Positions 51,085-60,612 of a stretch of DNA of 64,000 nucleotides are shown here, piece by piece. The translations under genes were made by a program, and so were the position numbers. Under the pieces are notes generated by a model, which did no database searches, had not been told where the DNA came from, and saw nothing but the letters and a program-made list of their open reading frames with translations. The stretch comes from JBBPYC01 sp038200275 (GTDB lineage Bacteria; Pseudomonadota; Gammaproteobacteria; Burkholderiales; Burkholderiaceae_C), in NCBI GenBank assembly GCA_038200275.1, contig JBBPYC010000059.1, positions 62,001 through 126,000 of the forward strand, written 5' to 3'. Position 1 is the stretch's first letter; every line of letters starts with the position of its first letter.

Positions 51085-52149
51085 TCTATGGTCCCGGATG
51101 ATTCCTAACCTGTTTGACAAACATACGAGGATGGGAGGTTTGCCAATGTCGGAGCGCCTGGACGGGTGTCTTGTGATCCAGGGCCTTCTGCGGCAAGTGC
51201 TGGTTGTACAGCCAGACATAGCGATGCAGCGTCTTCTCAAGATCGTCGGCGCTGTGGAAGTGGGCGAGCGCAGCACCTGCGACAGCCGGCCATTGAAGCG
51301 CTCGACCATGCCGTTGGTCTGCGGCGACTTCGGCTTGGTCAGTCGGTGCTCGATGCCCAGGGCCTGGCACAGCGCATCAAACTCGTGCAGACCTGACTCC
51401 TCCCTGGCCTGCTTGCCAAACAGCCGGTCGGTGAACTCCCTGTCGTTTTCGGTCAACAAGGTCTTGACCTTCATCGGCGCGGCTTTGGCCACCGCATTGA
51501 GAAACGAGCGCGCCGCTGCCGCTGTCTTATGGCTTTTGATGGCTATGAACACTCAACGCGTGGCCCGGTCGATGGCCACGAACACGTAGCGGCGAGCCGT
51601 CTCATTGGCCATCTGCGGCAGGTACTTCAAATCGATGTGCAGGTAGCCCGGCTCGTAGGCCTTGAACGGCTTGAAGACGCTCGGCGTCTTGTCGGCTACC
51701 GGCAGCCTGGAGTGGCCGCGCCGGCGCAGCAGCCGGTCCAGCGCCGAGCGACTCATCTCGGGCTCGATGAACTCCTGAACGACCGCCAACAGGTCATCAA
51801 GGGGCAACAGCAGCTGTGTGCGCAGGTAGATCACCAGCTCTTCTTGCGCCGCGTTCAACGTCGTTCTGCAGTCGGTGCGCGGTGTGGCTGCGGTCGACCA
51901 CCGAGTCACGCTGGCGCCATTTGCGGACCGTGTCGCGACTGACGCGGAATTGCTGGGCCAGCTCGTAGTCGCTGCCCGCAGCGCCCTGGATCGCCGCGCG
52001 CGTTGCCGGCGTGGTCGTCGCGTTCTTGTGCAAAGCAATCAGCGTGTCAGCTCCCGGGGATTCCATCCTGCCACGACGGCAGCGAGCACCTCGCGCCCCA
52101 CCAGCAGGGGATGCTTGTTTTTTAGCAGGTAATCATCCGGGACTAAACA
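51085..52149 (-). mobile_element. IS481-family insertion sequence, decayed
   Basis: About 1,065 bases are bounded by imperfect inverted repeats sharing GTCCCGGATGATT (51,091-51,103 and, inverted, 52,131-52,143). They extend outward as TCTATG on one side and TGTTTA on the other. It contains a disrupted IS481 transposase gene. No obvious target-site duplication is visible at these bounds. It sits between soxD and gyrB. Confidence 0.82.
51086..52066 (-). pseudogene. IS481-family transposase, frameshifted and interrupted
   Basis: Reading leftward, the helix-turn-helix part (YELAQQFRVSRDTVRKWRQRDSV) is in one frame from 52,066. After a frameshift near 51,860 the body continues (LHIDLKYLPQM, YVFVAIDRATR) to a TGA at 51553-51555, where a Trp codon is expected before VFIAIKSHKT. 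The integrase part follows with TDRLFG and PQTNGMVERFNGRL in the same frame. A second shift near 51,300 leads to LEKTLHRYVWLYNQHLPQKAL and a stop at 51,086. The gene is clearly dead; similarity to live copies elsewhere would show how recent the decay is. Confidence 0.87.
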
Positions 52150-52209
52150 AATAGGAACAATTTCCTCGCTCATTCTGACGCCGGGCTAAATCAGCCCTTG
52201 AAGACGCGT

Positions 52210-54861
52210 TCAAACGTCGATATTCGCCGCCCGCAGCGCATTGGCTTCAATAAACTCCCGGCGCGGTTCGACCTCGTCGCCCATCAGCATCGTGAATACG
52301 GCATCGGCTGCGATCGCGTCGTCGACCTGCACGCGCAGCAAGCGGCGCACGGTAGGGTCCATCGTGGTTTCCCAAAGCTGCAACGCGTTCATCTCACCCA
52401 GGCCTTTGTACCGTTGCCGTGAGGTCGCCGACTCCGCCTGGGTGATGAGCCAGCGCATCGCTTGGCGGAAGTCGGTGACCTTTTCTTCCTTGGCGCGGTC
52501 GCCCTCGCCGCGCATGACCTTGGCGCCATCGCCCAGCAGACCATGAAAAGTGCTTGCGGCCTCAGCCAGCGCGGCGTAGTCGGCGCCGTGCACGAAATCC
52601 TGCGTGATCACGCTGCTCTTGACGTTGCCGTGGTGGCGTCGGCTGATGCGAAGGATCGGCTTGTCGGTGCGCACGTCGAACTCGCCGGCCACCTCGGCGC
52701 CGCTGCCGATCTCGAGCAGCTTGTGTTGCAGCGCAATTGCCGAGGCTTCCGCGTCGGGCACCGTGTCGAGGTTCAACGCCACCCCATCGGCAATCGCGCG
52801 CAATGCCTCGGTGTCCATGAACACACCCAACCGGTTGATAACGGCTTCCGCAAGCTGATGCTTGCGGGCGAGTTCAACCAAGGTATCGCCGCTGATGAGG
52901 TTGGCATCTGACGCGCTGCCTTCCGGCACGGCGGCCGTCAGCACACTCGCGTCCTTCAGCGCGATGCGCAGCAGAAATGCGTCGAGCGCACTCTGGTCCT
53001 TCAGGTACTGCTCTTCCTTGCCGACCTTGACTTTGTAGAGCGGCGGCTGCGCAATGTAGATGTGACCGCGCTCAACCAGTTCGGGCATCTGGCGGTAGAA
53101 GAACGTGAGCAGCAGGGTGCGGATGTGCGCGCCGTCCACGTCGGCATCCGTCATGATAATGATGCGGTGATAGCGCAGTTTGGCCACATTGAAGTCGTCT
53201 GCGCCCCCGCCACTGCCGCCGCCACCGGCCTTGCCGATGCCGGTGCCGAGTGCGGTGATCAGAATCAGGATCTCGTTGCTGGTCAGCAGCTTTTCATAGC
53301 GCGCTTTCTCGACGTTCAAAATCTTGCCGCGTAACGGCAGGATCGCCTGAAACTTGCGGTCACGGCCTTGCTTGGCGCTGCCGCCGGCGGAGTCGCCCTC
53401 CACCAGATAGATCTCGCACAGCGCGGGGTCTTTTTCCTGGCAGTCGGCCAGCTTGCCGGGCAGGCCCATGCCGTCAAGTACGCCTTTTCGGCGCGTCATC
53501 TCGCGCGCTTTGCGCGCGGCTTCCCGTGCACGGGCGGCGTCGACGATCTTGCCGCAGATGATCTTGGCGTCTTGCGGGCGTTCCTGCAGGTAGTCGCTGA
53601 GCAGTCGGCCCACGATGTCTTCGACCGGTGCACGCACTTCGCTCGACACCAGCTTGTCCTTGGTCTGGCTCGAGAATTTTGGCTCGGGCACTTTCACGCT
53701 CAGCACGCAGGTCAGGCCTTCGCGCATGTCGTCGCCGGTGACTTCGACCTTGGCTTTTTTCGCGAACTCGTTTTCTTCGATGTACTTGTTGATCACGCGC
53801 GTCATCGCGGCGCGCAGCCCTGTGAGGTGGGTGCCGCCGTCGCGCTGCGGGATGTTGTTGGTGAAGCAGAGCACGTTCTCGTTGTAGCCGCTGTTCCACT
53901 GCATCGCCACTTCCACGCCGATGTTCGTGCCCTGGTCACTCGCCTTGTCACCGACCGCGTGGAACGCGTTCGGGTGCAGCACCGTCTTGCCCTTGTTGAT
54001 GTATTCAACGAAGCCTTTCACACCGCCGGCCCCGGAGAAATCGTCTTCCTTGCCGGAGCGTTCGTCCTTTAAGCGGATCTGCACGCCGTTGTTCAGGAAG
54101 CTGAGCTCGCGCAGCCGCTTGGACAAAATCTCGTAGTGAAAGTCGGCGTTCTGCTGAAAGATCTCGTCGTCGGGCAGGAAGTGGACTTCGGTGCCGCGCT
54201 TCTCGGTGTCGCCGAGGATCTGCATCGGCGACACCGCCACGCCGTCGATCTCTTCGATGATGCGGTTCTGCACGAAGCCTTTGCTGAACTCCAGCACGTG
54301 TACCTTGCCATTGCGCCGCACCGTCAGCCGCAGCATTTTGGACAGTGCGTTCACGCAGCTCACGCCCACGCCGTGCAGCCCGCCAGACACCTTGTAGCTG
54401 TTCTGGTTGAATTTGCCGCCCGCGTGCAGCTCGGTCAACGCGATCTCGGACGCCGAGCGTTTCGGCTCGTGCTTGTCGTCCATCTTGATGCCCGTAGGGA
54501 TGCCGCGGCCGTTGTCCACCACGCTGACCGAGTTGTCGGTGTGGATCGTGACCTGGATGTCGTCGCAGTGACCGGCGAGCGCCTCATCGATCGAGTTGTC
54601 GACCACTTCAAACACCAGGTGATGCAGCCCGGTGCCGTCCGACGTGTCGCCGATGTACATGCCGGGGCGCTTCCTCACCGCTTCCAGGCCTTCGAGGATC
54701 TGGATCGCGCCTTCGCCGTACCCAGCCGATGCACCGGCTTGGTTGCTGTCGATCTTGGGCTGATAGTTGGAACTCGACGTTTCCGACGTACCAGGCGCTT
54801 CTGGCCCGTTGGCTTCAGGCAATTGGTCTTGCGGGTCGGGCGTGGGGTTTGCTTGGGTCAT
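52210..54861 (-). CDS. gyrB: DNA gyrase subunit B
   Basis: GyrB supplies the ATPase of gyrase, which adds negative supercoils. The 883-residue protein has VRKRPGMYIGDT, the ATP-site NSIDEALAGHCDD and NGRGIPTG, the sugar-contacting GGLHGVGVSCVNALS, and the TOPRIM motifs EGDSAGGSAKQGRD and DADVDGAHI. It is about 80 residues longer than E. coli GyrB, partly through an N-terminal Pro/Ser-rich extension (about residues 1-45, before the usual start), and partly in the C-terminal half. It lies downstream of dnaN on the same strand, the normal dnaA-dnaN-gyrB order without recF. Confidence 0.95.
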   Translation of the reverse strand: MTQANPTPDPQDQLPEANGPEAPGTSETSSSNYQPKIDSNQAGASAGYGEGAIQILEGLEAVRKRPGMYIGDTSDGTGLHHLVFEVVDNSIDEALAGHCDDIQVTIHTDNSVSVVDNGRGIPTGIKMDDKHEPKRSASEIALTELHAGGKFNQNSYKVSGGLHGVGVSCVNALSKMLRLTVRRNGKVHVLEFSKGFVQNRIIEEIDGVAVSPMQILGDTEKRGTEVHFLPDDEIFQQNADFHYEILSKRLRELSFLNNGVQIRLKDERSGKEDDFSGAGGVKGFVEYINKGKTVLHPNAFHAVGDKASDQGTNIGVEVAMQWNSGYNENVLCFTNNIPQRDGGTHLTGLRAAMTRVINKYIEENEFAKKAKVEVTGDDMREGLTCVLSVKVPEPKFSSQTKDKLVSSEVRAPVEDIVGRLLSDYLQERPQDAKIICGKIVDAARAREAARKAREMTRRKGVLDGMGLPGKLADCQEKDPALCEIYLVEGDSAGGSAKQGRDRKFQAILPLRGKILNVEKARYEKLLTSNEILILITALGTGIGKAGGGGSGGGADDFNVAKLRYHRIIIMTDADVDGAHIRTLLLTFFYRQMPELVERGHIYIAQPPLYKVKVGKEEQYLKDQSALDAFLLRIALKDASVLTAAVPEGSASDANLISGDTLVELARKHQLAEAVINRLGVFMDTEALRAIADGVALNLDTVPDAEASAIALQHKLLEIGSGAEVAGEFDVRTDKPILRISRRHHGNVKSSVITQDFVHGADYAALAEAASTFHGLLGDGAKVMRGEGDRAKEEKVTDFRQAMRWLITQAESATSRQRYKGLGEMNALQLWETTMDPTVRRLLRVQVDDAIAADAVFTMLMGDEVEPRREFIEANALRAANIDV

Positions 54862-54965
54862 GTTCGCTCTGAGGGTTCGCAGCCGCGCCGCGTCGCAAGG
54901 AAAATGGATGAGGATCAGGTGAGGGCGATGACGGGTTTTACCAACCCTGAAAGCCGCCGAAACAA

Positions 54966-56075
54966 CTAGATCCGCATCGGCATCACCACGTATTTGAATG
55001 CTGCGTTGTCGGGAATCGTGATCAGCGCGGAGCTGTTCGAATCGGCCAGTTGCAGGCTCACCATGTCCTGCTTCATGTTGCTCAAAACATCGATCAAGTA
55101 GGTCACGTTGAAGCCGATTTCGATCGGGTCGCCGCCGTAGTCGACGTCCAGCTCATCGACCGCTTCTTCCTGTTCGGAGTTGTTCGATGCAACGCGCAAC
55201 GCACCGGGCTCGATGTTCAGTCGCACGCCTTTGAATTTTTCACTTGTCATGATCGCCGTGCGCTGCAGCGAGGCCAGCAGCGCGGCGCGGCCAAGCACGC
55301 ACTGATTTTTGTGGTCCTTCGGGATCACACGGTTGTAGTCAGGGAACTTGCCTTCGACCAGTTTGGTGACCAGTTCAAGCTCGCCAAACGCAAACCGGGC
55401 CTGATTGCTGGAGAATTGCATCTCGATCGTGCCTTCTGCGTCGGACAACAGCCGCTGCAGTTCGAGCACGGTCTTGCGCGGCAGGATCACCTCCTGGCGG
55501 GCCGGCACTTCGACGTCGAGCTGCGCGGACACAAACGCGAGCCGGTGCCCATCGGTCGCGACCAGGCTGAGCTTGCTGCCTTCGGCGACGAATAAGATGC
55601 CGTTCAGGTAATAGCGGATGTCATGCACCGCCATCGCAAAAGAGACTTGATCGAGCAGCTCTTTCAAGACCTTTTGTGGCACGCCGAACGGCTCGCCGAA
55701 GCCAGCTGTCTGCTGCACCAGAGGGAAGTCCTCGGCTGGCAGCGATTGCAACGTGAATCGGCTTTTGCCGCCCTTGAGCAGCAGTTTGTTCTGCGCGGCT
55801 TCAAGCGCCACCATCTGGTCCGCCGGCATGGTGCGCAGGATATCGATCAGCTTGCGCGCGTTCACCGTAGTAGCGAAGTCGCCGTCATCGCCGCCGAGTT
55901 CGGCCGCAGTACGAATCTGGATCTCCAGATCGCTCGCAATTAGCTCGGTCATCGCGCCGCTTTTGCGCAGCAGCACATTTGCCAGGATCGGCATGGTGTG
56001 ACGCCGCTCGACGATGCCTGCCACGGACTGCAAGGTGGTCAACAGCTTGTTCTGGGCCGCTTTCAAAACGATCAT
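54966..56075 (-). CDS. dnaN: DNA polymerase III sliding clamp (beta subunit)
   Basis: DnaN is the ring that tethers polymerase to DNA. The 369-residue length is standard. It opens MIVLKAAQNKLLTTLQSVAGIVERRHTMPILANVLL, typical of the first clamp domain, and ends in AFKYVVMPMRI, the usual C-terminal MPMR(L/I) that contacts client proteins. It follows dnaA across a 136-base gap containing a repeat element, and precedes gyrB. Confidence 0.97.
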   Translation of the reverse strand: MIVLKAAQNKLLTTLQSVAGIVERRHTMPILANVLLRKSGAMTELIASDLEIQIRTAAELGGDDGDFATTVNARKLIDILRTMPADQMVALEAAQNKLLLKGGKSRFTLQSLPAEDFPLVQQTAGFGEPFGVPQKVLKELLDQVSFAMAVHDIRYYLNGILFVAEGSKLSLVATDGHRLAFVSAQLDVEVPARQEVILPRKTVLELQRLLSDAEGTIEMQFSSNQARFAFGELELVTKLVEGKFPDYNRVIPKDHKNQCVLGRAALLASLQRTAIMTSEKFKGVRLNIEPGALRVASNNSEQEEAVDELDVDYGGDPIEIGFNVTYLIDVLSNMKQDMVSLQLADSNSSALITIPDNAAFKYVVMPMRI

Positions 56076-56138
56076 TTCCGCCTCAACTTAATTAATATCT
56101 GTTTGTGCTGGCGGCAGCGCTTCAGCACGCTCCGGCGG

Positions 56139-56204
56139 TCCGCAGGCGCCGCCTTTGGTCGGGGGTAGCCAAGAGCCGACCGAAGGAAGCGAAGGCTGGG
56201 GACG
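56139..56204 (-). repeat. Intergenic 3'-flanking repeat, copy 2
   Basis: This 66-base element begins 7 bases after the dnaA stop. It matches the copy at 13,758-13,825 in the blocks GGCGCCGCC, GCCGACCGAAGG and CTGGGG, in the same orientation relative to the adjacent gene end. Confidence 0.6.
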
Positions 56205-56211
56205 AACACCG

Positions 56212-57591
56212 CTAGCCTTTCAGCGTCTGCTCCAGCACATGCAGTTGCTGGTTGACTTCCGACAACTGCTGGCGCTCACCCGCAATTTTGCGCACCGCAT
56301 GCAGCACCGTTGTGTGATCCCGCCCACCGAATAGCTCGCCGATCTCCGGCAAGCTCTTCTGCGTCAATTCTTTCGCCAGGTACATCGCAATCTGCCGTGG
56401 TCGCGCGATCGATGCGGGCCGCTTCTTGCTGTACATGTCGGCGACCTTGATCTTGTAGTAGTCGGCCACCGTCTTCTGGATGTTTTCGACGCTGATCTGC
56501 CGGTTCTGGATCGACAGCAGATCGCGCAGCGCCTCACGCGCCAGCAGGATCGAGATCTCTTTCTGATTGAAGCGTGAATAAGCGAGGATCTTGCGCAACG
56601 CGCCCTCGAGCTCGCGAACGTTGGAGCGCACGTTCTTCGCTACGAAGAACGCGACTTCCTCGGGCATCTCGGTGTGCTCGGCGCGTGCCTTGTTGATCAG
56701 AATGGCCACGCGCATTTCGAGTTCGGGCGGCTCGATCGCCACCGTCAGGCCCGAATCGAAGCGCGAAACCAAGCGCTCGTGAATGTCGGGCAGTCCCTTC
56801 GGATAGGTGTCGCTGGTCATCACGATGTGCGACTTCTTCGCAAGCAGCGCCTCGAATGCGTTGAAGAATTCTTCCTGCGTGCGCTCCTTGTTCGCAAAGA
56901 ACTGCACGTCGTCAATCAGCAGCAAATCGAGCGAGTGGTAACGGGCCTTGAACTCGTCAAACGTCTTGCGTTGGTAGGCTTTAACCACATCTGAGACGAA
57001 CTGCTCAGCGTGGATGTAGAGAACTTTCGCTTGCGGGTTGTCTGCAAGCAGCCGATTGCCCACCGCATGCACCAGATGCGTCTTGCCCAGACCCACACCG
57101 CCGTAGATGAAAAGCGGGTTGTACAACTGACCCGGCGTGCCTGCCACATGCATGGCCGCCGCCCGCGCCATTCGGTTGGCCGAGCCTTCCACCAGCGTGT
57201 CGAAAGTCAGCGCGGTATTGAGCCGCGTTCGCAGGTTGGCGGCGGCTTCGTCATCGGCCGCCGAAGGCCGAGGCGCGACCGCCTGCGGGCCAGCCGTGAC
57301 AACCGTAACTTCTTGTTTTTGAACGTTTTCCCGCAGCGCCAGCGCCAATTCGAGTTGCACTGGCTGACCGTACAACATGCTCAACGTCGCAGCGATCCGG
57401 CCGCCGTACTGCGCGCGCACCCAATCGAGCTTAAAGCGGTTTGCCACCAGCAACGTAACGCGCGAGGCATCGCTGCCGACCTGAGCCGACAACGGCTTGA
57501 TCCAGGTGTTGAATTGCTGCTCCGGCAGCTCCTGCGCAAGCTGCTCAACACAGGCCTGCCAGAGCTCCTGCCCCTCGGTGGTAATCGACAT
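56212..57591 (-). CDS. dnaA: Chromosomal replication initiator DnaA
   Basis: DnaA binds DnaA boxes and melts the origin. The 459-residue protein shows the N-terminal helicase-loading domain (LWQACVEQLAQELPEQQFNTWI), a short linker, AAA+ motifs (PLFIYGGVGLGKTHL and LLLIDDVQFF), and the signature DNA-binding segment RQIAMYLAKELTQKSLPEIGELFGGRDHTTVLHA. ATG at 57591 gives the family N-terminus; the frame is open 22 codons further. DnaA-box sequences just upstream suggest autoregulation or origin function. dnaN and gyrB follow. Confidence 0.97.
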   Translation of the reverse strand: MSITTEGQELWQACVEQLAQELPEQQFNTWIKPLSAQVGSDASRVTLLVANRFKLDWVRAQYGGRIAATLSMLYGQPVQLELALALRENVQKQEVTVVTAGPQAVAPRPSAADDEAAANLRTRLNTALTFDTLVEGSANRMARAAAMHVAGTPGQLYNPLFIYGGVGLGKTHLVHAVGNRLLADNPQAKVLYIHAEQFVSDVVKAYQRKTFDEFKARYHSLDLLLIDDVQFFANKERTQEEFFNAFEALLAKKSHIVMTSDTYPKGLPDIHERLVSRFDSGLTVAIEPPELEMRVAILINKARAEHTEMPEEVAFFVAKNVRSNVRELEGALRKILAYSRFNQKEISILLAREALRDLLSIQNRQISVENIQKTVADYYKIKVADMYSKKRPASIARPRQIAMYLAKELTQKSLPEIGELFGGRDHTTVLHAVRKIAGERQQLSEVNQQLHVLEQTLKG

Positions 57592-57599
57592 CGGCGGGT

Positions 57600-57608
57600 T
57601 GTGGATAG
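57600..57608 (-). promoter_or_regulatory. DnaA box (one mismatch)
   Basis: On the minus strand this reads CTATCCACA, one mismatch from TTATCCACA. It lies nine bases upstream of the dnaA start and could mediate repression by DnaA. Confidence 0.6.
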
Positions 57609-57649
57609 TTGGCAGCCGATTGTGCCATCGAATGGCCTTGCCAGTCGGG

Positions 57650-57658
57650 TTATCCACA
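57650..57658 (+). promoter_or_regulatory. DnaA box (perfect)
   Basis: TTATCCACA matches the DnaA box exactly. It lies in the 321-base divergent gap between dnaA and rpmH (57,592-57,912), which also carries a short T-run near 57,850. This gap is the best origin candidate in the window, though two boxes are few. Confidence 0.75.
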
Positions 57659-57912
57659 CCCCGCCCAAGCCGCCGATTAATGTGTCGGCAACGCCTGCGA
57701 ATCCGCTGCAGAAATGTTGCCGCGCAGAAGTTTGCGATAATCGCGGGTTGCCCTCGTCAAGGCGGCGGGCTTGACGCCCTGAGTCAATGTGCCCGGTCTT
57801 GACCGAGCGACTTCCGCCAATAGGCGAATTGCAGGCAAATTGCACTACCGGTTTTTTTCGTAATCGCGAGCGGTCGGCGGTCCCTTGATTTCTTCTCCAG
57901 GATGTTTTTTCG

Positions 57913-58059
57913 ATGAAGCGCACCTATCAACCTTCCAAAACCCGCCGCGCGCGGACGCACGGTTTTCTGGTCCGTATGAAGACACGCGGTGGGCGTGCCG
58001 TCATCAATGCGCGCCGTGCCAAGGGCCGCAAGCGGCTCGCGGTGCAGGCACCTCGCTGA
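57913..58059 (+). CDS. rpmH: 50S ribosomal protein L34
   Basis: The 48-residue basic protein MKRTYQPSKTRRARTHGFLVR continues MKTRGGRAVINARRAKGRKRLAV, the almost invariant L34 sequence, with a few extra residues at the end. It is divergent from dnaA and heads the conserved rpmH-rnpA-yidD-yidC-mnmE series. Confidence 0.98.
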   Translation: MKRTYQPSKTRRARTHGFLVRMKTRGGRAVINARRAKGRKRLAVQAPR

Positions 58060-58116
58060 TTTCTTAAGTTCGACAAGGACAGCGGCAACGCATTGGCCCA
58101 CTGCGGCGTGCCACCC

Positions 58117-58572
58117 ATGCCGGTACAACGGTTGAAAACACGTGCGCAGTTCCAGGCGGTCATGCGCGACGGCGCAACGGTGTCACGAACGGCGCATTTC
58201 GCGCTGCATCGATTGCCGTTGTCGGCCGAATCCGAGGCAAGTGCCACGAACGAAACAGGCGCCGAGCCGATCGCTCGGCGGTTGTTTCCGCGCCTTGCGG
58301 TGCAGCATGCCTGGGTCGGTGCGATGGCACCGAAGCGCTGGGCGCGTCGGGCCGTCACACGCAATACCGTGAAACGCCAGGTCCACACGCTGTGTGAACA
58401 GTTTGAGCCGCGCCTGTGCGGCGCTGCGCATGTGGTGCGGTTGCGTGTGGCATTCGACCGAAAGCAGTTCGTCAGTGCAACGTCTGACGCGTTGAAGTCT
58501 GCGCTGCGCTCGGAGCTGCTGCAGTTGCTGAGCCGCCTGCCTGCTGTGCGTCCGGACGCGTTGTCGTGCTGA
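58117..58572 (+). CDS. rnpA: Ribonuclease P protein component
   Basis: RnpA assists the catalytic RNA of RNase P in trimming tRNA 5' ends. The 151-residue protein starts MPVQRLKTRAQFQAVMRDG and has the basic signature KRWARRAVTRNTVKRQ, which contains the conserved RNxxKR, near residue 90. An insert of roughly 20 residues (SAESEASATNETGAEP) separates early strands. A TTG at 58093 is another possible start; neither has a strong ribosome-binding site. It ends overlapping the yidD start. Confidence 0.92.
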   Translation: MPVQRLKTRAQFQAVMRDGATVSRTAHFALHRLPLSAESEASATNETGAEPIARRLFPRLAVQHAWVGAMAPKRWARRAVTRNTVKRQVHTLCEQFEPRLCGAAHVVRLRVAFDRKQFVSATSDALKSALRSELLQLLSRLPAVRPDALSC

Positions 58573-58847
58573 TGCAGCGCTTGTTGCTGACCATGGTGCG
58601 TGGCTACCGGTTGCTGCTCAGCCCGATGCTGGGTTCGGCTTGCCGGTTTGAGCCGACTTGCTCGGTCTATGCGCTGGAAGCGCTGCAGCGTCATGGTGCG
58701 GGCGGCGGCAGTTATCTGACCCTGCGGCGCCTCGGGCGTTGTCATCCGTGGTGCGACGGCGGCTCTGATCCCGTGCCGTCTCGATGGTCGGTCCCGTTTC
58801 CCTCATTGCTTCGGCCCAGACGCGGCCGCGGTGGCAGCAGCCACTAA
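58572..58847 (+). CDS. yidD: Membrane protein insertion efficiency factor YidD
   Basis: YidD is a small membrane-associated protein that aids YidC-dependent insertion. The 91-residue protein has a hydrophobic N-terminus (LLTMVRGYRLLLSPMLG), the conserved FEPTCSVYALEALQRHGA and RLGRCHPWCDGGSDPVP, which includes three of its conserved cysteines. The ATG overlaps the rnpA stop (TGATG); a GTG two codons upstream is possible. yidC starts 13 bases after its stop. Confidence 0.93.
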   Translation: MQRLLLTMVRGYRLLLSPMLGSACRFEPTCSVYALEALQRHGAGGGSYLTLRRLGRCHPWCDGGSDPVPSRWSVPFPSLLRPRRGRGGSSH

Positions 58848-58859
58848 CGACAGGTTTTC

Positions 58860-60584
58860 ATGAACGACATCCGCCGCACCATTTTGTGGGTGATTTTCGG
58901 CTTCTCGTTGGTCCTGCTATGGGATCAATGGCAGGTTCACAACGGCCATCGCGCCACGTTTTTCCCGAGCACGCCGAAGCAAACGGCTGCGCCCGCGTCG
59001 GGTGCGGCGCCGAACGTCGCTCCGCCAGTGGCCGCGGTGCCAAGCGCCGTGCCGGCCCCGGTCGGTGCGGGCGCATTGCCGCCTGGCGTGGCGGGTGCGC
59101 AAGTTCCGATCGGCGCCAGTGCGGCGGCGCGTGAAGGCACGGCTGCCGCGCTGGAACAAGTCACCGTCACCACCGACGTCTATCGTCTGAAGTTCGATAG
59201 CGAAGGCGGCTCTCTGGTGCAGGCCGACCTGCTGAAGTTCGGCGACGGCGGTGACAAGGCCCGAGCCCTGACGCTGCTCGACCGCAGTCCAAACCGGATC
59301 TACCTTGCGCAGACCGGCTTGATTGCGGCCAATGGCGGCGCCGCACTGCCGACCCACAAGACACCGATGACCCTGATGCCGGGGCCGCGTGCGCTGGAGC
59401 CCGGCGCCGACAGCCTGACGGTGCGCTTTGAGTCCGAGGCCGTTGGCGGCGTCAAGCTGATCAAGTCCTGGACCATGCGGCGCGGGTCCTATGCGATCGA
59501 TGCGCGCAGCGAAGTGATCAACGTCGGCAACGAACCGGTCTCCCCCCAGCTCTATCTGCAGTTGGTTCGCGACGGCAACAAGCCGCCCGGCGAATCCTCT
59601 TTTTATTCGACCTTCACCGGCCCTGCCGTCTATACAGACGCGAGCAAATACCACAAGCTCAGCTTCAAGGAAATCGAGGAAAACAAGGCTGAGTTCGACA
59701 AGCAGTCCACCAGCGGCTACGTCGCGATGGTGCAGCACTACTTCGCGAGCGCCTGGATCTTGCCGGCCGGCGTCACGCGCAGCCTGTTCGCGCGCAAGGT
59801 TGACACGAACCTGTACGCGGTCGGCATGATCGATTCGCTCGGCACCATCGCGCCGGGTGAGAGCAAGACGGTGGACGCCACGCTCTACACCGGCCCGCAG
59901 CTTGAGAAACGCCTTGAAGCGCTGGAGCCGGGGCTGGAGTTGGTGAAGGACTACGGCTGGCTCACGATCCTGGCCAAGCCGCTGTACTGGCTACTCGACA
60001 AGCTGCACGGTTTCCTGGGCAACTGGGGCTGGTCGATCGTCGCGCTCGTGGTGCTGCTGAAAGCCGCGTTCTATTGGTTGAACGCAAAGGCCTACGCGAG
60101 CATGGCCAAGATGAAGGCAATCAACCCGAAGATCACCGAGATGCGCGAGCGGCTGAAAGACAAGCCGCAGCAGATGCAGCAAGAGATGATGCGCATCTAC
60201 CGCGAGGAAAAAGTCAATCCGATGGGCGGCTGCCTGCCGATCATGGTGCAGATGCCGGTGTTCATCGCGCTGTACTGGGTGCTGTCGTCCACGGTAGAGA
60301 TGCGAGATGCGCCCTGGATCGGCTGGATCCATGACCTGTCCACGCCGGACCCGTATTACATCTTGCCGGTGGTGATGACGGCTACCTCGATGCTGCAGAC
60401 CTGGCTGAACCCGAAACCGCCAGATCCCATGCAGGCCAAACTCATGTGGTACATGCCACTCGTGTTCGGCATCATGTTTTTTTTCTTCCCGTCGGGTCTG
60501 GTGCTCTACTGGATCACCAACAACATTTTGTCCATCACACAGCAGTGGGTGATTAACAAACGGCTCGGCGTGCTCGGCAAGTAG
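58860..60584 (+). CDS. yidC: Membrane protein insertase YidC
   Basis: YidC inserts membrane proteins alone or with SecYEG. The 574-residue protein has an N-terminal helix (TILWVIFGFSLVLLWDQW), an Ala/Pro-rich linker to about residue 95, a large periplasmic beta domain, and the conserved membrane core. That core includes LHGFLGNWGWSIVALVVLLKA, the cytoplasmic loop with REEKVNPMGGCLPI, and the ending GLVLYWITNNILSITQQW. Length is normal for Gram-negative bacteria. Confidence 0.97.
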   Translation: MNDIRRTILWVIFGFSLVLLWDQWQVHNGHRATFFPSTPKQTAAPASGAAPNVAPPVAAVPSAVPAPVGAGALPPGVAGAQVPIGASAAAREGTAAALEQVTVTTDVYRLKFDSEGGSLVQADLLKFGDGGDKARALTLLDRSPNRIYLAQTGLIAANGGAALPTHKTPMTLMPGPRALEPGADSLTVRFESEAVGGVKLIKSWTMRRGSYAIDARSEVINVGNEPVSPQLYLQLVRDGNKPPGESSFYSTFTGPAVYTDASKYHKLSFKEIEENKAEFDKQSTSGYVAMVQHYFASAWILPAGVTRSLFARKVDTNLYAVGMIDSLGTIAPGESKTVDATLYTGPQLEKRLEALEPGLELVKDYGWLTILAKPLYWLLDKLHGFLGNWGWSIVALVVLLKAAFYWLNAKAYASMAKMKAINPKITEMRERLKDKPQQMQQEMMRIYREEKVNPMGGCLPIMVQMPVFIALYWVLSSTVEMRDAPWIGWIHDLSTPDPYYILPVVMTATSMLQTWLNPKPPDPMQAKLMWYMPLVFGIMFFFFPSGLVLYWITNNILSITQQWVINKRLGVLGK

Positions 60585-60612
60585 GGCAGCTGGGTATGGC
60601 AGGCGGTCTGCG

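Noticed and set aside
51553..51555. In-frame TGA in the IS481 transposase as a second selenocysteine codon
   Set aside because: The position corresponds to a Trp expected in the family (TGG to TGA), the gene also has two frameshifts, and there is no redox motif.
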